DNA from: Marinomonas sp. IMCC 4694
GTDB lineage: Bacteria > Pseudomonadota > Gammaproteobacteria > Pseudomonadales > Marinomonadaceae
Assembly: GCF_008122525.1 (NCBI RefSeq)
Contig: NZ_VSRV01000001.1
Span: 1,488,001 to 1,552,000 of the forward strand
Direction: 5' to 3'
Length of the DNA: 64,000 bases
Both the position numbers and the translations under genes were made by a program. Below are positions 18,401-26,284 of the stretch, in pieces (the stretch's first letter is position 1; each line of letters starts with the position of its first letter). The notes under the pieces were generated by a model that ran no database searches, had not been told where the DNA came from, and worked only from the letters and a program-made list of their open reading frames with translations.

Positions 18401-18724
18401 ATGGCTGAAGAAATGGGCTCCTTCGCCGACTTGGGCATCGACATGGAAGAAAAAGCCTTTTACGACATCCTCGAACACATGCGTAAAAAATACGAATTCA
18501 CCTACGACAACGACAAAATGCTCGAACTCGCCAAAACCATGAAAACCATCGTCGACGACGTCGCCAAATACCCCGACTTCGCCAAACGCGACGACATAAA
18601 AGCCACACTCAAAGTTGACCTAATACTCCTACTGCACAAATACGGCTTCCCACCCGTTGCCAACGACGACGTATACAAAAGCGTGCTGGAGCAGGCCGAG
18701 AACTATAAGAAATATCGGGGGTGA
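15446..18724 (+). CDS. hsdR: Type I restriction enzyme endonuclease/translocase subunit HsdR
   Basis: The 1092-residue motor cuts unmethylated DNA after translocation. The N-terminal PD-(D/E)xK nuclease shows IPDGILY (Asp about 172) and FEFKSA (about 186). The SF2 helicase has Walker A GATGCGKS (about 330), DEAH (about 434), GFTGTP, and a C-terminal lobe with QTISRVNRK. A helical HsdM-contact region follows. AAGGA lies 10 nt before the ATG. All motifs look intact, so the system is probably active. It ends 155 bp before the second tRNA array. Confidence 0.96.
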   Translation: MGSMFTEAKLEQAIIDLLGEQGYPHVLGQNIDRAEPSQVLIVDDVRAYLSRQYQADGITDNEIDSIIRQLSALPASDLYQSNKTFSAWLTNGFLLKREDRNQKDLYIELIDTRHLNETLAQLFATPKDLAKVAEGKVHYLPSAGKASSSHNVYKMVNQLEIEGVDGQMRIPDGILYVNGLPLVVFEFKSAVRENNATIHDAWQQICIRYQRDIPQLFVYNALCIISDGVNNKLGNVFAPYEFYYAWRKETGYESAEKDGINSLYTMLHGLFYPTRLLDVIKNFVFFPDTNKKEVKIGCRYPQYYAARKLYFNILKERKPLGSGKGGTYFGATGCGKSYTMQFLCRLLMKSIDFASPTIVLITDRTDLDDQLAKQFTGATAYIGDDTVVSVTSRADLREKLQGIKSGGVFLTTIHKFTEDLQRLSDRTNIICISDEAHRSQVNLDKKTVIKYSEGKAISMKETYGFAKYLHDSLPNATYVGFTGTPIDATLDVFGQAIDSYTMTEAVNDEITVRIVYEGRAAKVFLDNSKLKEVEEYYEVCAAEGSSEHQIEESKKASANMNAILGDPDRIAALAKDFVAHYESRVAEGATVKGKAMFVCANREIAYDFYKAVKVLRPDWFEKRLTSDHSRALTEKEQETLLLLEKVQMVMSQGDNDTAELYALVGKKEHRKELDRQFKNPLSNFKIAIVVDMWLTGFDVPELDTIYIDKPLQKHNLIQTISRVNRKLEGKEKALVVDYIGIKSRMNQALAQYSKADTTSMEDVNVSVVEVKNHLDLLKQMFHGFDVSGYLSGEPKAQLQCLNLAAEFILQTKKGENRFMGLVKRLKAAYDVCCGSERINQNERDLIHFYIAVRSIIFKLTKGDAPDTAQMNARVRELIAEALRADGVEEIFTIGEAKADAIDIFDEDYLARINKIKLPNTKIQLLQKLLQKAIGDFKKVNQVKGMDFSKRFEALVEHYNERRDEDVLNGEEFDTFSQEMTDMVYAMAEEMGSFADLGIDMEEKAFYDILEHMRKKYEFTYDNDKMLELAKTMKTIVDDVAKYPDFAKRDDIKATLKVDLILLLHKYGFPPVANDDVYKSVLEQAENYKKYRG

Positions 18725-18779
18725 TTTTTGCCCACTTTGTCGTGTGGTTGGTATCGCGATAAATTTTTTAAAAAAAGGT

Positions 18780-18807
18780 TAGACAATCCTTTTTCTTGGT
18801 GTATTAT
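18780..18807 (+). promoter_or_regulatory. Promoter of the second tRNA array
   Basis: A -35 TAGACA (18780-18785, 5/6), 16-bp spacer and -10 TATTAT (18802-18807, 5/6) are followed by the GC-rich discriminator ATGCCCCG typical of stringently controlled stable RNA genes. Predicted start is near 18815, about 65 nt before tRNA-Asp copy 2. The array therefore does not depend on hsdR read-through. Confidence 0.7.
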
Positions 18808-18879
18808 ATGCCCCGTCTTCAAGCGAAGCCGATTAATTACTTCGATGTAGTTAATTGTTTTAAAAGAAGAAATTGTGTT

Positions 18880-18956
18880 GGAGTGGTAGTTCAGTTGGTT
18901 AGAATACCTGCCTGTCACGCAGGGGGTCGCGGGTTCGAGTCCCGTCCATTCCGCCA
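18880..18956 (+). tRNA. tRNA-Asp (GTC), copy 2
   Basis: A 77-nt gene identical to copy 1, with anticodon GTC and encoded CCA. It is the first gene of the second array. Confidence 0.96.
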
Positions 18957-18992
18957 TTATTTATACGTAAATAGGGCAAAAGAAGTGCAAAT

Positions 18993-19068
18993 GGGTGTGT
19001 AGCTCAGTTGGGAGAGCGTCGCCCTTACAAGGCGAATGTCGGGGGTTCGAACCCCTCCACACCCACCA
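18993..19068 (+). tRNA. tRNA-Val (TAC), copy 3
   Basis: A 76-nt gene identical to copy 1, with anticodon TAC and encoded CCA. It is followed by the same spacer as copy 1. Confidence 0.96.
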
Positions 19069-19117
19069 TCTACGGATGTAAAAAGTAAGTCTGATGAGAC
19101 GTTAAACACAATGTTTT

Positions 19118-19194
19118 GGAGTGGTAGTTCAGTTGGTTAGAATACCTGCCTGTCACGCAGGGGGTCGCGGGTTCGAGTCCCGTCCATTCCGCCA
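19118..19194 (+). tRNA. tRNA-Asp (GTC), copy 3
   Basis: A 77-nt gene identical to the other Asp copies, with anticodon GTC and encoded CCA. Confidence 0.96.
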
Positions 19195-19280
19195 TTATTT
19201 TTAGTAAAATATTTATTAACAATGTGGCCAGTTCGCTATCTTAAATAGCGCGTCTGATGGGACGTTAAACACAACGTGTT

Positions 19281-19357
19281 GGAGTGGTAGTTCAGTTGGT
19301 TAGAATACCTGCCTGTCACGCAGGGGGTCGCGGGTTCGAGTCCCGTCCATTCCGCCA
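19281..19357 (+). tRNA. tRNA-Asp (GTC), copy 4
   Basis: A 77-nt gene identical to the other Asp copies. The segment just before it repeats part of the preceding spacer (TGATGGGACGTTAAACACAA), pointing to a local duplication of Asp. Confidence 0.96.
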
Positions 19358-19393
19358 TTATTTACCTGTAAATATGGCAACAATTTTACGAGC

Positions 19394-19469
19394 GGGTGTG
19401 TAGCTCAGTTGGGAGAGCGTCGCCCTTACAAGGCGAATGTCGGGGGTTCGAACCCCTCCACACCCACCA
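19394..19469 (+). tRNA. tRNA-Val (TAC), copy 4
   Basis: A 76-nt gene identical to the other Val copies, with anticodon TAC and encoded CCA. It is the last gene of the second array. Confidence 0.96.
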
Positions 19470-19655
19470 GTAATTACAGTTTTATAGTCTATTTTTTTGT
19501 TAAAAACTCCTTTTTTAATAAGTGCTTAGCTTATTTTTTGATAACTTCAAATTTCATTCATCCCCTATAAATTCAGTCTTAAATATCAAAGTTTTCCTGT
19601 GTGGCGGATCTGTGACCACATTGTGACAAAATTGAATGTCTTGTTTTCTTTTTAC

Positions 19656-20196
19656 TTTCTGATTTACGCCAAGAAATCGGCTCACTGACTCTAAAACTTG
19701 AAAAACTGATTCCTATGCTGGAATGCACCCGTATTGAAGAATGGGTTCAACGTCCTTCGTACCTCACTGGCTGTCTTCCTCATGAACGGCATGGTTAGCC
19801 AGCGTGTTTGTAGCCATGGTGGCGCTTGGGCTTGCCACGGTGCGTCTAATAAAGCGCAGAAAAAGAACATTGCCCATTTATAAAAAGGTATGTCTGGTAC
19901 AGGTGCCCTAGAACAGGCTACCGTGACCAAGAAGGTGAGAAAACCATGATGATCTATTGTTTGTTTGGCTGTGAGTTTCCAAGATGCTCGTCTCTAATGC
20001 ATCAGTTAGCTTGCCGTGCTCAGTAAATAGTAGGTGAAAATGGTCTTCAAAGCGTTCTATTCCAGATGTGCATTTCTTTACAAAATTACATAGATCTTGG
20101 AATCCTAAATGTTATTTAGGATCAGGCTTAGCTCATGTACTCTTTTTTAATGCTCTAAGTGCTTGGTCAATTTCACTTGACTGGCTTTCCCAGACG
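19656..20196. other. Gene-free, apparently decayed stretch
   Basis: About 540 bp between the array trailer and hpaR. Short open runs occur on both strands, for example an Ala/Val-rich hydrophobic stretch near 19790-19880 and a 50-codon minus-strand run near 19930-20090. None has a usable start, ribosome-binding site or recognisable family. It is best read as eroded coding DNA of unknown origin. Confidence 0.45.
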
Positions 20197-20628
20197 TTAA
20201 TTAGAGGTGCTGTCTAGCGCGATGATGTCGTTTAATAGTCGACTTAGTTCTTTCATTTTGTCTTCGCCCAATTTTTCAATGATTCGCTGGTACGATGCAT
20301 CTACTTCTGGACGAAATTCTGTAACAATTTTATTGGCCTTGGGGGTCAGCGACAGCAGTGCTATACGTTGATCTGTAAGAGACTTCTTACGAATTAAGAG
20401 GTCGTCTTCTTCAAAACGCGTGATGATCCGCGTTAGGCTGGGGCTGAGAATGCAGCACAGCTCCGCTAACTGCTTTGCTTCGAGCTCTTTGTGGTCATTT
20501 AAAACTCGTAAAACCCGCCATTGTTGTTCGGTAAAGCCGGCCTTTTGTAATACCGGACGAAAAAAAGCCATGGAGGACTCTCGTGCTCGTAATAACTGTA
20601 ATGTCAGGGAGTCTTCTAATCTTTTCAT
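20197..20628 (-). CDS. hpaR: MarR-family regulator, HpaR-like
   Basis: The 143-residue protein resembles HpaR, the MarR-type repressor of the homoprotocatechuate pathway. It begins MKRLEDSLTLQLLRARE and carries the winged-helix block FTEQQWRVLRVLND, LSPSLTRIITRFEEDDLL and KKSLTDQRIALLSLT. ATG at 20628 is preferred over an upstream TTG that lacks a spaced ribosome-binding site. It lies at the edge of the hpa cluster, in the same orientation as hpaG1-G2-H-I. Its likely operators are the TTAACATGTTAA palindromes at 26124 and 26285; its ligand would be a pathway intermediate. Confidence 0.85.
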   Translation of the reverse strand: MKRLEDSLTLQLLRARESSMAFFRPVLQKAGFTEQQWRVLRVLNDHKELEAKQLAELCCILSPSLTRIITRFEEDDLLIRKKSLTDQRIALLSLTPKANKIVTEFRPEVDASYQRIIEKLGEDKMKELSRLLNDIIALDSTSN

Positions 20629-21049
20629 GTAATTTTCTGTCAACCTAGTAAGTAAATTTTTTCATTTTCACTATATTAATGTGGGTGAACAATATTAATA
20701 GAATGCTTTTACGGTTTTTTGATGATTTTTAGTACACGAAAGTGTACCTGTTCGCAGGGTAAAGGCAACTTAATATAGGATGTGAGGTGCCTATTGTTGA
20801 TGTCTGTGAGATTCCCTAGTTGAGTGTTTCGTTGGTAGGTACAGAGGGAAGTTACCGAATTTATTCGAAGAAATGAGCGGGAATTAGCGCTAGTCGAGCT
20901 CCCTGTAAACAGATAGAAAGACAGCGCGAAATGGTTGTGTAAGCCTTTTTATCGATCTGTAAAAATAACAAAGCGGGTTTCGCTGGTGGTTAGGCGATAA
21001 GTTGTTAATTTACCGAAAAAGTCCACTGTGTTTTTGTGAAGAGGCTATA
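20629..21049. other. Intergenic region upstream of hpaR
   Basis: About 420 bp with no supported gene. Two direct ATATTAAT repeats (20673 and 20692) lie 45-65 bp before the hpaR start and could belong to its promoter. A short in-frame run near 20855-20915 ends in a stop and has no recognisable homologue. No terminator for the MFS gene is clear. Confidence 0.35.
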
Positions 21050-22225
21050 TTATAAACGGTTCGCGCGTAGATAAAGCAACATACTGAGTGAGCCACAGCA
21101 GGCCATAATGAGTAATAAGCTGGATGGCGTGCCATCAAATAACGCACTGGCTACATAGCTCACTAGGCTGCCGATTGCGAACTGAGAGGCGATGAATAAT
21201 CCTGATACCGTCCCCGCTTTTTCAGGCAATAAAAGAAAAAGCGTTGCCAAACTGTTTGCGCCAATGGCGCCGGTGACACTGATATAGAGCATGGTCACGC
21301 CGATAAAAAATAGCAGTGGCGTCCAATCAAGTCCGTACAATAACCAAATGAATAATGTGGCAGTGAACGATAACATCATGGCTGCGGTTAAAGCCACCAT
21401 GATGCTGTAATGTTTGCTAAGCCATGAATTGCCCAGAGTGGCGACAATAATAGCGATGATATTCCCAGAAAATAGCATGGCGTAGTGAGTTTCAGAAACG
21501 CCATAGTGTTCGATATAAATGAAGGCCGACGTGGCGATAAAGGCAAACATACCACCAAAAGAGAGTGCATTAGTAAGGGTGTACAGTACCAAACGCGGCG
21601 CGCGTATACAGTCGAAATAGTTATTTACATAGGTTTTTAATGAGAGATGGTTACGAACGTGTTGTTTGGACTCTGGCAGCAGCAAGTAACTACCCACAAA
21701 GGCAAGGGTTGAAAAGAATGCGAGGAAATAAAAAATCCAACGCCAATCAAGATAGCTAACAATGTAGGCGCCCAATATCGGCGATGCCAGCATCACCATC
21801 ATGGACACCACATGCATGTGCGATAAGATCGCGGCCGCTCTGGTGAGCTCGAAAAAATCTCGTACTAGGGCCCTACCTAACACTGCCGCCGCGGCACCTC
21901 CTAATGATTGCAAAAATCGGAATAAAATTAACTGCTCACCTGTGTGGGCCAGTGCGCAGCCGATGCTGCTGAAAAAATAAACCCCAATGCCAAGCAGCAA
22001 TAGACGCTTGCGACCTAACAAATCGGATAAGGGACCAAAGAATAGCATGCCAATGGCCATGCCCATAAGAAAGACAGTAATGGTTGACTGAATCCGTTGG
22101 TCGGTGGCCCCCAAACTGTCGGCGATATTGGGTAAACTGGGCAAGTACATATCAATTGAAAGTGGCCCGAACGCCACTAACAGACCCAATAAAGGGAGGG
22201 TCAATGTATTCGACAAAGAGGTCAT
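21050..22225 (-). CDS. MFS transporter, Bcr/CflA drug-resistance family
   Basis: The 391 residues form about 12 membrane helices. Family marks are the early LPSLPNIADSLGATDQRIQ segment, the motif A-like FFGPLSDLLGRKRLLLLG after helix 2, and the R-rich ALVRDFF. Bcr/CflA proteins expel drugs or metabolites by proton antiport across the inner membrane. AGGAG stands 4 nt before the ATG. It lies between hpaR and the GlcG-like gene in the same orientation, so it may export or buffer toxic aromatic intermediates; this is inference from position only. Confidence 0.88.
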   Translation of the reverse strand: MTSLSNTLTLPLLGLLVAFGPLSIDMYLPSLPNIADSLGATDQRIQSTITVFLMGMAIGMLFFGPLSDLLGRKRLLLLGIGVYFFSSIGCALAHTGEQLILFRFLQSLGGAAAAVLGRALVRDFFELTRAAAILSHMHVVSMMVMLASPILGAYIVSYLDWRWIFYFLAFFSTLAFVGSYLLLPESKQHVRNHLSLKTYVNNYFDCIRAPRLVLYTLTNALSFGGMFAFIATSAFIYIEHYGVSETHYAMLFSGNIIAIIVATLGNSWLSKHYSIMVALTAAMMLSFTATLFIWLLYGLDWTPLLFFIGVTMLYISVTGAIGANSLATLFLLLPEKAGTVSGLFIASQFAIGSLVSYVASALFDGTPSSLLLIMACCGSLSMLLYLRANRL

Positions 22226-22286
22226 GGCGCTCCTAGCGTAAGCCCTACAGACGAGGCTTAAAGTGGGGTAGAGTGATTAAGTCGTC

Positions 22287-22709
22287 TCAAGGTATGCTGC
22301 GAAGCGCTACTGTGGCGCAGTCGATATCTTGTTGTTCACTGCCGCCTGAAATACCGATAGCGGCAACCACATCATCGGCAATAATGATGGGTAAGCCGCC
22401 TCCTATAAAGCTAAAGTCGGGCTCACTTTGCAACGCGAGTAAAATATGAGTACGATCCGCCAAACGACTTTGCCATTCTTTTGTTGGGAGTCGAAACGCC
22501 GCGGCAGTGATGGCTTTTTTTGTGGCGATTGAATGCGATAAAACCGGCGCTTGGTTCATATTCGCACTAGCAAGAAGGCGTCCTGATGGACAAACCACCG
22601 ACACGCAAACCGCAATTTTAAGGTGTTTGGCATGGCCAAGCGCGGCTTGGCACAAAGATAAAGCAACGTCCGTGGTGAGTATGCTTTTTGTTATTGTCAG
22701 AGCGGTCAT
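22287..22709 (-). CDS. GlcG/HbpS-like protein (DUF336)
   Basis: The 140-residue protein matches the GlcG/HbpS fold: a helical start, the strand run CVSVVCPSGRLLASANM (family pattern V.D..G), and a C-terminal GGGLPIIIADDVVAAIGISGG loop. ATG at 22709 is favoured over that at 22712 because AGGA is only 2 nt from the latter. The family includes haem-binding HbpS and accessory proteins of diol, glycolate and aromatic operons with no proven catalysis. Here it sits in an aromatic-degradation cluster; its role is unknown. Confidence 0.8.
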   Translation of the reverse strand: MTALTITKSILTTDVALSLCQAALGHAKHLKIAVCVSVVCPSGRLLASANMNQAPVLSHSIATKKAITAAAFRLPTKEWQSRLADRTHILLALQSEPDFSFIGGGLPIIIADDVVAAIGISGGSEQQDIDCATVALRSIP

Positions 22710-22805
22710 CATGTTCCTTATTTGTCATTGGCGTCATATCTGTTACCTAAGTAAGAGAATGTACGCAGTATCGTACGATTTCTTTGCATGATGCCACGGC
22801 GTAAC

Positions 22806-22842
22806 GAAAAAATCCCAGCCTGAGATCGAACGCTGAGCTGGG
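22806..22842 (-). terminator. Terminator of the hpaG1-G2-H-I transcript
   Basis: On the minus strand CCCAGC (22842-22837) pairs with GCTGGG (22819-22814) and is followed by ATTTTTTC. It lies just after hpaI, separating the catabolic operon from the GlcG-like gene. Confidence 0.6.
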
Positions 22843-22909
22843 TACCGAGGATGCTCAAAACACGCTGTATTGTAGGTGTGATGCTTAAAAGGAACGGTTC
22901 CCCCCCTTT

Positions 22910-23722
22910 TTAGTAAACCGAGGTCGTGGAATTTTCTGTCTTCGCTTGTTCGGGTTTGAACGTGTTGACTAGCGCTCTTGTACTGTTCATTAAAAGCCCT
23001 GTGTCACTGCCAACAGCCACAAATAACGCGCCTAGTGCCAAATAATGCTTGGCTTGTTGAACGTCGGCCATCAAAATGCCCGGCGCTTTTCCCACCGCAA
23101 TAATTTTGGCGATGGCGTTTTCTATCACGGCCACCACATCAGGGTGATTTGGCTGTCCAATGTAGCCGAGCGACGCACTAAGATCCGCAGGGCCAATAAA
23201 CACGCCGTCCACTCCCTCTACGGCCAAAATAGCCTCTAACGCTTGAACCGCCTTTACGGATTCAATTTGTACCAATACACAAATCTCGTCGTTGGCTGTA
23301 GTGAGGTAATTTGGCGTGCGGTTAAACTGCGATGCACGAGCCAACGCGCTGCCCACACCGCGCATTCCCAAAGGTGGGTAGCGTGTTGCTTTCACGATGG
23401 CAGCGGCTTGTTCTGCGTCGTCTACCATAGGCGCCAATATCGTTTGCACACCAAGATCGAGTATTTGCTTTAATGCTATGTGGTCTGCCCAAGCAGGACG
23501 AATAATTGGGTGACTTTTGAAGGGCGCTATGGCCTGTAATTGTCCAACGAACGTTGGTAACGTGTTGGGCGCATGTTCGCCATCCAGCAAAAGCCAATCA
23601 AACCCCGCGGAAGCGATCAGTTCAGCGGTGTAGTTATTCGCGAGACCTAACCACAAACCAATTTGTGGTTCGCGGTTTTTTAGCGCCTGTTTAAAGGTAT
23701 TTTTAGGGGCAGACACGGTCAT
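22910..23722 (-). CDS. hpaI: 4-hydroxy-2-oxoheptanedioate aldolase
   Basis: The class II metal-dependent aldolase splits 4-hydroxy-2-oxoheptane-1,7-dioate into pyruvate and succinic semialdehyde, the last step of the homoprotocatechuate meta pathway. Seen are LLLDGEHAPN (catalytic His), IIRPAW (Arg), VQIES (metal Glu) and GVFIGPADLSASLG (metal Asp). AGGAG abuts the ATG at 23722, so GTG two codons later (23716, spacing 6) is the more likely start. The N-terminus is a few residues longer than in E. coli HpaI. It is the last gene of the minus-strand operon, 48 bp after hpaH. Confidence 0.95.
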   Translation of the reverse strand: MTVSAPKNTFKQALKNREPQIGLWLGLANNYTAELIASAGFDWLLLDGEHAPNTLPTFVGQLQAIAPFKSHPIIRPAWADHIALKQILDLGVQTILAPMVDDAEQAAAIVKATRYPPLGMRGVGSALARASQFNRTPNYLTTANDEICVLVQIESVKAVQALEAILAVEGVDGVFIGPADLSASLGYIGQPNHPDVVAVIENAIAKIIAVGKAPGILMADVQQAKHYLALGALFVAVGSDTGLLMNSTRALVNTFKPEQAKTENSTTSVY

Positions 23723-23770
23723 CTCCTAAGTTGAAAAATGAAAATCACGACGTTGAGCCATTCATCTTAG

Positions 23771-24574
23771 TTATTTAAAATGGCAAGATACCGTGCCCAA
23801 AGCCCCGTAATCCACGGTAAACGTATCGCCTTTGCGTGCGGCAATAGGGCGCGTGAAAGAGCCACCAAGAATGATTTGACCAGGTTCTAATGCCACATCA
23901 AAAGGGGCCAGTTTATTGGCCAACCAAGACACACCATTAGCTGGGTGATTCAATACGCCCGCCGCTACACCAGTCTCTTCAATAATACCATTGCGTTGCA
24001 TGATAGCAGACACCCAGCGTAGATCCATGTCGCTGATCTTGATTGGCCGACCGCCTAAAATAATCGCCGCATTGGCTGCATTGTCAGCGATGGTGTCGAA
24101 GACTTTGCGTGGGCGCTTACTTTCTGGATCGATCGATTGGCTGCGTGCATCAATCAACTCAAGTGCTGGAATCACATAATCGGTTGCGTTATAAACATCA
24201 AAGATTGTGCAATTAGGTCCTTTTAAAGGTTTCTTTAAAACGAACGCCAGTTCCACTTCAATACGTGGCACGATGAACCGATCAGTGTCAATGTCACAGC
24301 CATCGTGATACAGCATGTCATCCAATAGTGTGCCGTAATCTGGCTCATCAATTTGTGAGCTCATTTGCATGGCGCGAGACGTTAAGCCAATTTTGTGGCC
24401 AATGACGTTGCGACCTTCGTCTATCTTCATTTTTACCCATTTGCGTTGTATGGCATAAGCATCGTCGAGAGTGATGTCGTGGTAATCCAATGAAATTTGA
24501 CGGATCTGTACACGCTCTTTTTCAGCCAAGTGTAGGCGCTCAGCGCAGGACGTAATAATATCGTTTGATAACAT
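23771..24574 (-). CDS. hpaH: 2-oxo-hept-4-ene-1,7-dioate hydratase
   Basis: HpaH adds water to 2-oxohept-4-ene-1,7-dioate, feeding HpaI. With ATG at 24574 the protein has 267 residues, the E. coli length; AAGG lies 8 nt upstream, which is better than the GTG three codons earlier. Conserved text includes GHKIGLTSRAMQ, EPDYGTLLDDM, FIVPRIEVELAFVL (metal-binding Glu pair) and GGSFTRPIAARKGDTF. It is a member of the FAH/hydratase superfamily. It sits 10 bp after hpaG2. Confidence 0.95.
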   Translation of the reverse strand: MLSNDIITSCAERLHLAEKERVQIRQISLDYHDITLDDAYAIQRKWVKMKIDEGRNVIGHKIGLTSRAMQMSSQIDEPDYGTLLDDMLYHDGCDIDTDRFIVPRIEVELAFVLKKPLKGPNCTIFDVYNATDYVIPALELIDARSQSIDPESKRPRKVFDTIADNAANAAIILGGRPIKISDMDLRWVSAIMQRNGIIEETGVAAGVLNHPANGVSWLANKLAPFDVALEPGQIILGGSFTRPIAARKGDTFTVDYGALGTVSCHFK

Positions 24575-24584
24575 GTTATCCACC

Positions 24585-25352
24585 TTAATGGCTGAGGGAG
24601 TTTAGGTAGTCGGTTTCTGAAACGATGGTGTTTTTCAAAACACCAATGCCTTCTACCTCGGTTACGACGACATCGCCGGGTTTCACATCCGCTAGGCCTT
24701 CAGGTGTTCCAGTGAAGATCATATCACCGGGTGTGAGGGTCATGATGTCGCTTAAATAAGCGATTAAATGTGGAATATTAAACACCAGATCCTTGGTGTT
24801 GCCTTCCTGTTTTAATTCGCCATTGATGTAGGTTCGTAACGTTAAGTTATGCGGGTCTTTCACCTCTTTAGCTTCCACTAGGTAAGGGCCAATCGGCGTA
24901 CAGGTATCGCGACTTTTTACGCGCAGGTTAGGGCGATAATAGTTTTCTAAGTAGTCACGAATGGCGTAATCGTTCCCCACGGTGTAGCCGCCAACGTAGT
25001 CCATGGCGTCGTCTTGTGAAACATTTTTCGCCTCTTTACCGATCACAACGACCAGTTCACATTCATAGTGCATGTAATTAACGTTGTCTGGACGAACCGT
25101 TTTTTGATTGTGGCCAATGAGTGAATTGTTGTTTTTTAAAAACACCAACGGCTCGTCTGGCGCCTTGAAAGACAATTCAGCGGCGTGATCGGCGTAGTTG
25201 ATTGCTAAGACAAAAATTTTCCCTTCGCAAGGGGGTAACCAAGTAAAAGACCCCTCTTCTAAAACCGTGCCTTCGGCTGTCATGATTTGATCTTGGTCGT
25301 TGATGGTCACCTCTAAAGGGGTGTTGTTATACAGTATGCGAGCGGTTTTCAT
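24585..25352 (-). CDS. hpaG: Homoprotocatechuate pathway isomerase/decarboxylase, HpaG2-type subunit
   Basis: The 255-residue FAH-fold protein corresponds to one half of E. coli HpaG, which is a fusion of two such domains. HpaG decarboxylates 5-oxopent-3-ene-1,2,5-tricarboxylate and isomerises the product. The metal-binding pattern is visible as HYECELVVVIGKEA, and the end as GDMIFTGTPEG followed by GDVVVTEVEG. ATG at 25352 is chosen over GTG 25355 because AGGA is 7 nt upstream. It lies 13 bp after hpaG1; the two genes probably make one heteromeric enzyme. Confidence 0.92.
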   Translation of the reverse strand: MKTARILYNNTPLEVTINDQDQIMTAEGTVLEEGSFTWLPPCEGKIFVLAINYADHAAELSFKAPDEPLVFLKNNNSLIGHNQKTVRPDNVNYMHYECELVVVIGKEAKNVSQDDAMDYVGGYTVGNDYAIRDYLENYYRPNLRVKSRDTCTPIGPYLVEAKEVKDPHNLTLRTYINGELKQEGNTKDLVFNIPHLIAYLSDIMTLTPGDMIFTGTPEGLADVKPGDVVVTEVEGIGVLKNTIVSETDYLNSLSH

Positions 25353-25365
25353 CACGGATTCCTAT

Positions 25366-26103
25366 TTATTCTTGTTCTACAGGGTTGGTTAGGGAGCCGA
25401 TTGTTTCAATGTCGATCGTGACGCTATCGCCTGGTCGGATCTCAAGTTCAGCCGTACGTTGAGGAGTACCAGCAATAATGACGTCTCCTTCTTCGAGCGT
25501 CATGAAACTACTGATGTAACTGACGATCTCTTCAACCGAATAGATCAATTGATCCGTGTTGGTTTCGTGCACTAAAGATCCGTTGATAAGGGTTTTGATC
25601 CCTAGACTATTAGGGTGGGCGATCAACGACTTATCGGCGACCCATGGCCCAATAGGGCAAAACGTATCGCGGCACTTTGCTTTGACGGCGGGACGATAAA
25701 AAGACGTTTCGGCTAAGCTGACTTCGTTCACCACAGTAAATCCTTGGATGAAGTCCAACGCATTGGCCGCCTCGACACGCGTCGCTTTCTTGCCGATGAC
25801 AATGCCAAGAGATGGCCCAGCGTAAATAGCGCCTTTGCCCTTGGGCACCTGAATAGTGTGGCCATAACCAATGTGCGTATTGTTTGTTTTGATGTGTAAA
25901 ACGGGTGTTTTGGGCGGTTGGACATGCGGTTTTTCATTAAAAGCCGTTTCAAGCGACGCCATTAAAGCTTTGTTGTTTAATGCCACGCCAATCACATTAC
26001 CCGTTACAGGAGGCAATAAGCCATTTGTTAAAGAAACATTGGCGGCGTTTTGTGCTGATAAATGGCGTATTTTATCCTGCATGGTTGTTCTGTAATAAAG
26101 CAT
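25366..26103 (-). CDS. hpaG: Homoprotocatechuate pathway isomerase/decarboxylase, HpaG1-type subunit
   Basis: This is the other FAH-fold half of HpaG, 245 residues from ATG 26103. AGGA lies 9 nt before this ATG. A longer frame would begin at 26130, but that codon lies inside an operator-like palindrome and has no ribosome-binding site, so it is rejected. The core shows GPSLGIVIGKKATRV, FNTxCPIGPW-like CPIGPWVADKS, and IIAGTPQ near the end. It is first in the operon G1-G2-H-I and divergent from hpaE across a 290-bp control region. Confidence 0.9.
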   Translation of the reverse strand: MLYYRTTMQDKIRHLSAQNAANVSLTNGLLPPVTGNVIGVALNNKALMASLETAFNEKPHVQPPKTPVLHIKTNNTHIGYGHTIQVPKGKGAIYAGPSLGIVIGKKATRVEAANALDFIQGFTVVNEVSLAETSFYRPAVKAKCRDTFCPIGPWVADKSLIAHPNSLGIKTLINGSLVHETNTDQLIYSVEEIVSYISSFMTLEEGDVIIAGTPQRTAELEIRPGDSVTIDIETIGSLTNPVEQE

Positions 26104-26123
26104 GGTTTTTAATCCTAATTTGC

Positions 26124-26135
26124 TTAACATGTTAA
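26124..26135. promoter_or_regulatory. Operator-like palindrome, hpaG1 side
   Basis: A perfect 12-bp palindrome TTAACATGTTAA, 21 bp upstream of the hpaG1 ATG. The same palindrome recurs at 26285 on the hpaE side. The size and symmetry suit a MarR dimer; HpaR is the inferred binder. Confidence 0.65.
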
Positions 26136-26284
26136 ATATATTTGCTCAATCTTTGCGATGTGTCAACTCAAAAAAATGGCTTTAACGTAAAATAGACCCA
26201 GTGACAGAGGCATAAAATGGATTGTTTTTTTGATCTTCTGCTCTTTTTGATGCTTGACAATGCCCTTCCGGAAGAATAATTTAC

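Larger units (their letters stand above)
18993..19655 (+). repeat. Right copy of duplicated Val-Asp-Val array end plus trailer
   Basis: Counterpart of 11180-11690, with one extra Asp unit. Between tRNAs the copies are almost identical. After the last Val (from about 19515) they have diverged but still align along about 145 bp, ending near GAATGTCTTGTTTTC. Confidence 0.8.

Noticed and set aside
11494..18879. Integrase or phage genes that could explain the hsd island
   Set aside because: Searched for by eye in both flanks; only an esterase relic and hsdMSR were found, and no tRNA is truncated as a typical att site.
19691..19930. Open frames on both strands after the second tRNA array
   Set aside because: No start context, family or consistent frame; treated as eroded DNA.
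26104..26130. Longer start for HpaG1 at 26130
   Set aside because: The codon lies in the operator palindrome and lacks a ribosome-binding site; ATG 26103 has AGGA at 9 nt.
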